Assembly (NCBI GenBank): GCA_017303615.1
Contig: JAFLCK010000015.1
Location: 1 to 64,000, forward strand
Source: Obscuribacter phosphatis_A
GTDB taxonomy: Bacteria > Cyanobacteriota > Vampirovibrionia > Obscuribacterales > Obscuribacteraceae
DNA: 64,000 bases
Direction: 5' to 3'
In this document: in pieces, positions 60,870 through 64,000 of the stretch
How the letters are laid out: every line of letters starts with the position of its first letter
Position numbering within the stretch: position 1 is the stretch's first letter
Notes under the pieces: generated by a model
What the model was told of the DNA's origin: nothing
Seen by the model: only the letters and a program-made list of their open reading frames with translations
Databases searched by the model: none
Made by a program: the position numbers and the translations under genes

Positions 60870-61130
60870 CTACTCTTTTGCCTTTTTCTTAGCCGTGGGT
60901 TCGGTCTCTTTCTCAAAAAATATTGAAACCGCTCCTGTCACCCTTCTCACTAATCTGACTTTTTCATGTTCTACTTCCTGTCCATACTCTAGTTCTTCTG
61001 CCCCTTTCAAGCGCAGCAAGTCTAAAAGTCTGTCCTTCTCTTCTTGGCTTAAGGTCAGTCTGCCTGTATGGAATTCGTTGGCTACTTGCAGTAGCTCCAT
61101 AGCGCTCATATTGGAAGAAATTTCAGTCAT
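60870..61130 (-). CDS. Uncharacterised small cytosolic protein
   Basis: 86 residues, helical and charged (LLQVANEFHTGRLTLSQEEK, DLLRLKGAEELEYGQEVEHE) with a Lys-rich tail. No membrane helix and no known domain. It precedes the DUF4330 gene by nine bases on the same strand, so the three genes form an operon. Confidence 0.6.
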   Translation of the reverse strand: MTEISSNMSAMELLQVANEFHTGRLTLSQEEKDRLLDLLRLKGAEELEYGQEVEHEKVRLVRRVTGAVSIFFEKETEPTAKKKAKE

Positions 61131-61343
61131 CTTACCGAAGCAGTGCCAAATACATGCACAGTTTAGCAGCTTGAATAGAGGCGGTTTTTACAGATGACTC
61201 AGACAGTGAAGTTGACAACATAATTTGTTTGCGGTTTTTACGTAGGGCGCTGTCGAAGAATTCTCTAAGGTCGGTAAATCCATACACAAGGTGAGAAACC
61301 TCGGTTAGGGAACTGAAAATGGAACTGAGAAGGAATTTTGAAA

Positions 61344-61703
61344 ATGGCGAATTTTAACAACGAAAGAATTGAAAACAGCAGAATCGAGAGCCGCTCTGAT
61401 GTACATGGTCATGAAAACGACCACAAACATGAAATGGTCAGAGAAGCTTGGGATAATCAGAATTTTGCCGGCGACAACATGAAAGAAGTAAGCCGCAGTC
61501 AGGAAATTGCCCAAGCCGTTGAAATCCAGGCTGCCAGAATTGTTGCCAGCGTCATGAAAAGTTTCGATCGTCTGCCTCTTGAGAGCCAGATGGAACTGGT
61601 TCGCGGTCTCAGACCCGAAAATTACGGCACAGAAGATGTTGTCTACAACACCTTCCTCAAGAATATTGAAGCCCGCAACTTCAATCAGACTATGACTGCC
61701 TGA
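61344..61703 (+). CDS. Uncharacterised small protein, His/Glu-rich start
   Basis: 119 residues. The first half is polar (SRSDVHGHENDHKHEMVREA), the second is helical (IAQAVEIQAARIVASVMKSF) and ends in a short conserved-looking block (LPLESQMELVRGLRPENYGT). The His cluster may bind metal. AAGGA lies at a good distance from the ATG at 61344; the TTG six bases upstream is not needed. No family recognised. Confidence 0.6.
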   Translation: MANFNNERIENSRIESRSDVHGHENDHKHEMVREAWDNQNFAGDNMKEVSRSQEIAQAVEIQAARIVASVMKSFDRLPLESQMELVRGLRPENYGTEDVVYNTFLKNIEARNFNQTMTA

Positions 61704-61747
61704 AAATAGTTACCAGACCGATTCTGGTTAGCTAAGCTAAGTAGCTA

Positions 61748-63586
61748 TCAGTCGGGTAGATTCAATTTTTCCAGGTGTTCCAACATCTCTCTCTGGCTTG
61801 TGACCTCAGTTCCAGGTTTTCTCACCACTATGGACGCAGCCAGATTTCCCAGAGCCATCGCTTCTTCCATGGTGGCTCCGGTGGTGAGAGCCAGTGCCAT
61901 GGTGGCAACAACAGTGTCACCGGCGCCGGTAACGTCGAAAACATCGGAGCGATTGAAAGCAGGCAGCTCAAACATGGGCTTTCCTTTCTGGAAAAGTACC
62001 ATGCCCTCTCCCCCTCTAGTGACAAGGAGGTTTTTAACCCCAGATTTGGCAAGCAAGATCTCGCCAAGTTTAGCCAAAGAAGTACTGTCGGCAATCGATA
62101 CTCGGGCGTAAGCCTCGGCATCAGGTTGATTGGGAGTCATCAGTGTGCAGTCTTGAAAACGCTGGAAATCGCCTTGAGCGTCCACTATGACAAGCAGATT
62201 ATGAGTTTTCGCCAGATTCTTAACTGCTTCAATGACACCATCGGTGATGACACCGGCTTTATAGTCCGACAGAACAAGAGCGTGATTCTCTTTGGGTGAG
62301 AGTGCGTTGATCTTATCAATCAACTGCTTTTCCACTTCTTTTGAAATCGGCTCATGGCTGATGCGGTCAATGCGCAATAGCTGCTGCATGAGACTGTGAG
62401 ATTTACTGATGATGCGGGTCTTAACCGTAGTCGGTCTACTCTCGTCTTGCACCAAGTCATGGGTGATGCCGTAATTTTCAAGGCACTCGCCCAGCTTCTC
62501 AGTAAACTCGTCTTTGCCGCATATGCCTATGGCATGACACTTACCGCCTATAGCAGTGACGTTATGTGCTGTATTGGCTGCGCCACCGGGTATGTGCTCG
62601 GTGGAAACATGCTCCAAAATCAAGACCGGTGCTTCTCTTGAGATACGCTCCGGCTTGCCTTCCAGCAGGCGATCGATTAAGAGGTCGCCTATGACGGTGA
62701 CTGAGCCGCCGCTTAAATTGATTATGCGGGTCTTTAATTTCTCTTTCGAGATTGGGTTGAATGTCGCCAAGGCGGCGGTTGTTCCAAGGTCAGTCGGGTG
62801 CACTCTTTCCAGTTCCTTAAAAAGCTGTTTGCCCAGATGGTTGTCAGGGTCTATTCCCAGGGCAAAGCTAGTGGCCTTCTTTGCTTCCTCAATATAGCGT
62901 AAATGTTGCAGCAAACGGGCTAGATGAAGCGCATTTGAGAGAGCTTCGCCGAGGTTACGAGTCTGGCTGAGGTTCTTCTGCACCTGAATTAGTGCTGCTT
63001 TTTCCCCGGCCGTCAGCCTTGCATCGTCTCCTATATACGTTTGCAATATGAGTTCGTCGAGGTGCGACTTCAAAATCTTTAATTCTTGCTCGTTAAGAAG
63101 GCTGTCTTTCCCTGTGTCTGCTTTTCTAAGCTGAAAATGCTGTCTGAGACCGATGGGGAAAAATAGACCGGCATTGGCGGAAGCATCTAGTTTGTCTTTG
63201 CCGCCTTCTTTACCTCCCTCTTTGACTCCCTTGGCACTTACTGTAAACTCTCGACTCTTCTTCTCATCGGCATCACTATCTAGGTCTAGATTAGTCTTGA
63301 TACCGGTCTCAACCTTTTCAGTAAGAAATGAGAGCTTCTCGCGGGTCACCCGCGGATCATCGAGGGAGGGCGCCACTTGGTTGAATTCGTTTTGGCGAAG
63401 CTCAGCCTGGGCTTGAGCTTGGATTTGAGCTTGAAGTTGAGCTTGAATTTGGGCCTCAAGCTGGACCGCATTCTGGTCTTGATTCTGCCCTAAAGCGCTC
63501 TCGCCGTGCAATTCGCCGGCCGGTCGCTTTGTCTTGTCGACTGGGGCTGAATCGCCTAAATTGTCGTCAGGGTCAGAATTACTCAT
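61748..63586 (-). CDS. HldE/RfaE1-type heptose kinase with long N-terminal extension
   Basis: 612 residues. The C-terminal 330 are a PfkB-family kinase of the RfaE domain I type: VTVIGDLLIDRLLEG, HIPGGAANTAHNVTAIGG, VLSDYKAGVITDGV and VTGAGDTVVATMALAL, the catalytic loop. This enzyme phosphorylates heptose-7-phosphate for lipopolysaccharide core. The N-terminal about 280 residues are not part of the family: a Gln/Ala repeat region (QLEAQIQAQLQAQIQAQAQA), an acidic stretch, and a helical segment that could be TPR-like. The nucleotidyl-transferase domain of HldE is absent. Confidence 0.83.
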   Translation of the reverse strand: MSNSDPDDNLGDSAPVDKTKRPAGELHGESALGQNQDQNAVQLEAQIQAQLQAQIQAQAQAELRQNEFNQVAPSLDDPRVTREKLSFLTEKVETGIKTNLDLDSDADEKKSREFTVSAKGVKEGGKEGGKDKLDASANAGLFFPIGLRQHFQLRKADTGKDSLLNEQELKILKSHLDELILQTYIGDDARLTAGEKAALIQVQKNLSQTRNLGEALSNALHLARLLQHLRYIEEAKKATSFALGIDPDNHLGKQLFKELERVHPTDLGTTAALATFNPISKEKLKTRIINLSGGSVTVIGDLLIDRLLEGKPERISREAPVLILEHVSTEHIPGGAANTAHNVTAIGGKCHAIGICGKDEFTEKLGECLENYGITHDLVQDESRPTTVKTRIISKSHSLMQQLLRIDRISHEPISKEVEKQLIDKINALSPKENHALVLSDYKAGVITDGVIEAVKNLAKTHNLLVIVDAQGDFQRFQDCTLMTPNQPDAEAYARVSIADSTSLAKLGEILLAKSGVKNLLVTRGGEGMVLFQKGKPMFELPAFNRSDVFDVTGAGDTVVATMALALTTGATMEEAMALGNLAASIVVRKPGTEVTSQREMLEHLEKLNLPD

Positions 63587-63738
63587 GCTTTTGAATTACC
63601 CAGATTCTTGAATTACTCATATTCTTGAATTTATCTCGACTATTCAGGCTCTTGAATGGGTCAATTATTGCCATTGCCAATCTCTGCTATTGCTAATCTC
63701 TTGTCAATCGCTCCTGACTATGATGCTAGAATACAGCC

Positions 63739-64000
63739 ATGTTCGACAAAGCTGTTCATGTCAAGTGCATAGTTTATTTTTCGACGGTACTGGTTCTGAC
63801 CGCCTCGGTCTCTTTGTTGGTGTCGGCATCGGCTTCGGCACAAAATAGTGCAAGCGATGAGCCCCCGGCGCAACCACAGCTCAAGCCTGCAATCAAGAAT
63901 GGCTCAGGCACTGTCTATTCACCATCTCATTTGCGAAAAGATCTCGGCACCTGCAAGAAATTAGCCTCTTTGCGTTGGTTCGATCGTGTCGCCTTGGCTC
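63739..64000 (+). CDS. Secreted protein, N-terminal part only
   Basis: The ATG at 63739 opens MFDKAVHVKCIVYFSTVLVL followed by a hydrophobic TASVSLLVSASASAQ signal. The mature part begins with a Pro/Gln-rich stretch (DEPPAQPQLKPAIKNG). 87 codons are visible before the window ends, so no domain can be named. Divergent from the kinase gene, with 152 bases between. Confidence 0.6.
   Translation, partial: MFDKAVHVKCIVYFSTVLVLTASVSLLVSASASAQNSASDEPPAQPQLKPAIKNGSGTVYSPSHLRKDLGTCKKLASLRWFDRVALA

Noticed and set aside
1..64000. CRISPR arrays, tRNA or rRNA genes
   Set aside because: No regularly spaced repeats, and no cloverleaf or rRNA-like stretch was recognised in the intergenic regions on either strand; a tRNA scan would be needed to be certain.

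Overview
The window joins DNA from two unrelated bacteria. Bases 1 to about 25,703 are very GC-rich (by eye about two thirds G+C, third codon positions nearly all G/C). Their gene content (DUF2339/DUF3999 pair, ComB, PilZ, MscK-like channel, VapBC, a RES/Xre remnant, a TonB-receptor operon and a STAND-NTPase/FGE-fold protein) fits a betaproteobacterium of the Candidatus Accumulibacter/Rhodocyclaceae type. Bases from about 25,704 to 64,000 are near-balanced in composition (a little under half G+C). They resemble a non-photosynthetic cyanobacterial relative (Melainabacteria/Vampirovibrionia, Candidatus Obscuribacter type): RNase J paralogue, split glycine dehydrogenase, IctB-like O-antigen-ligase-family protein next to DUF4330, and a combined cytochrome b / cbb3 oxidase operon. 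The switch falls inside a gene on both sides, so I read it as a metagenome assembly join and not as gene transfer. Both lineages are known from phosphorus-removing sludge; the taxon names are inference. A second suspicious join lies at bases 97/98, where a PurN fragment runs straight into a DUF2339 protein.

Proteobacterial part. 98-3843: DUF2339 and DUF3999 envelope proteins, overlapping. 3968-9867: a metallo-beta-lactamase-fold hydrolase, a ComB homologue, two uncharacterised minus-strand genes, a DUF3313 lipoprotein and an alpha/beta hydrolase. 10077-16556: PilZ protein, YbaK remnant, a MITE-like element, an MscK-like channel, a VapBC module with a decayed copy of its toxin just upstream, a secreted protein, and a decayed RES/Xre toxin-antitoxin pair (frameshifted antitoxin, internally deleted toxin). 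16832-22351: a five-gene TonB-dependent uptake operon (receptor, PepSY membrane protein, TonB, ExbB, ExbD). 22717-25703: a STAND NTPase fused to an FGE-like domain, then two strong hairpins and the start of a near-identical paralogue, cut by the join.

Melainabacterial part. 25704-34119: truncated BtpA-like gene, a cyclase overlapping an asparaginase-II-type gene, and a divergent run (RidA, aldehyde dehydrogenase, SDR, saccharopine-dehydrogenase-like, thioredoxin-like, M20 peptidase) that looks like amino-acid catabolism. 34130-45006: TPR and PDZ/vWA pair, acyl-CoA synthetase, an RNase J paralogue that has lost its metal ligands, GAF/HD-GYP protein, signal peptidase I, GcvPA and Pth. 45466-54236: a respiratory operon with CcoN, a two-haem CcoO-like protein, a cytochrome c lipoprotein, Rieske protein, two dissimilar cytochromes b (one without its second haem-ligand pair, one fused to a 2[4Fe-4S] ferredoxin), an MvhD-like protein and small membrane proteins. 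54232-64000: RpoD-like sigma factor, secreted protein, TadG-like protein, IctB-like protein, DUF4330 protein, HldE-type kinase with a long low-complexity N-terminus, and a partial secreted protein.

The most interesting leads are the STAND/FGE gene, whose 3' end looks like the variable region of a diversity-generating retroelement target; the unusual respiratory operon; and the predicted catalytically dead RNase J.
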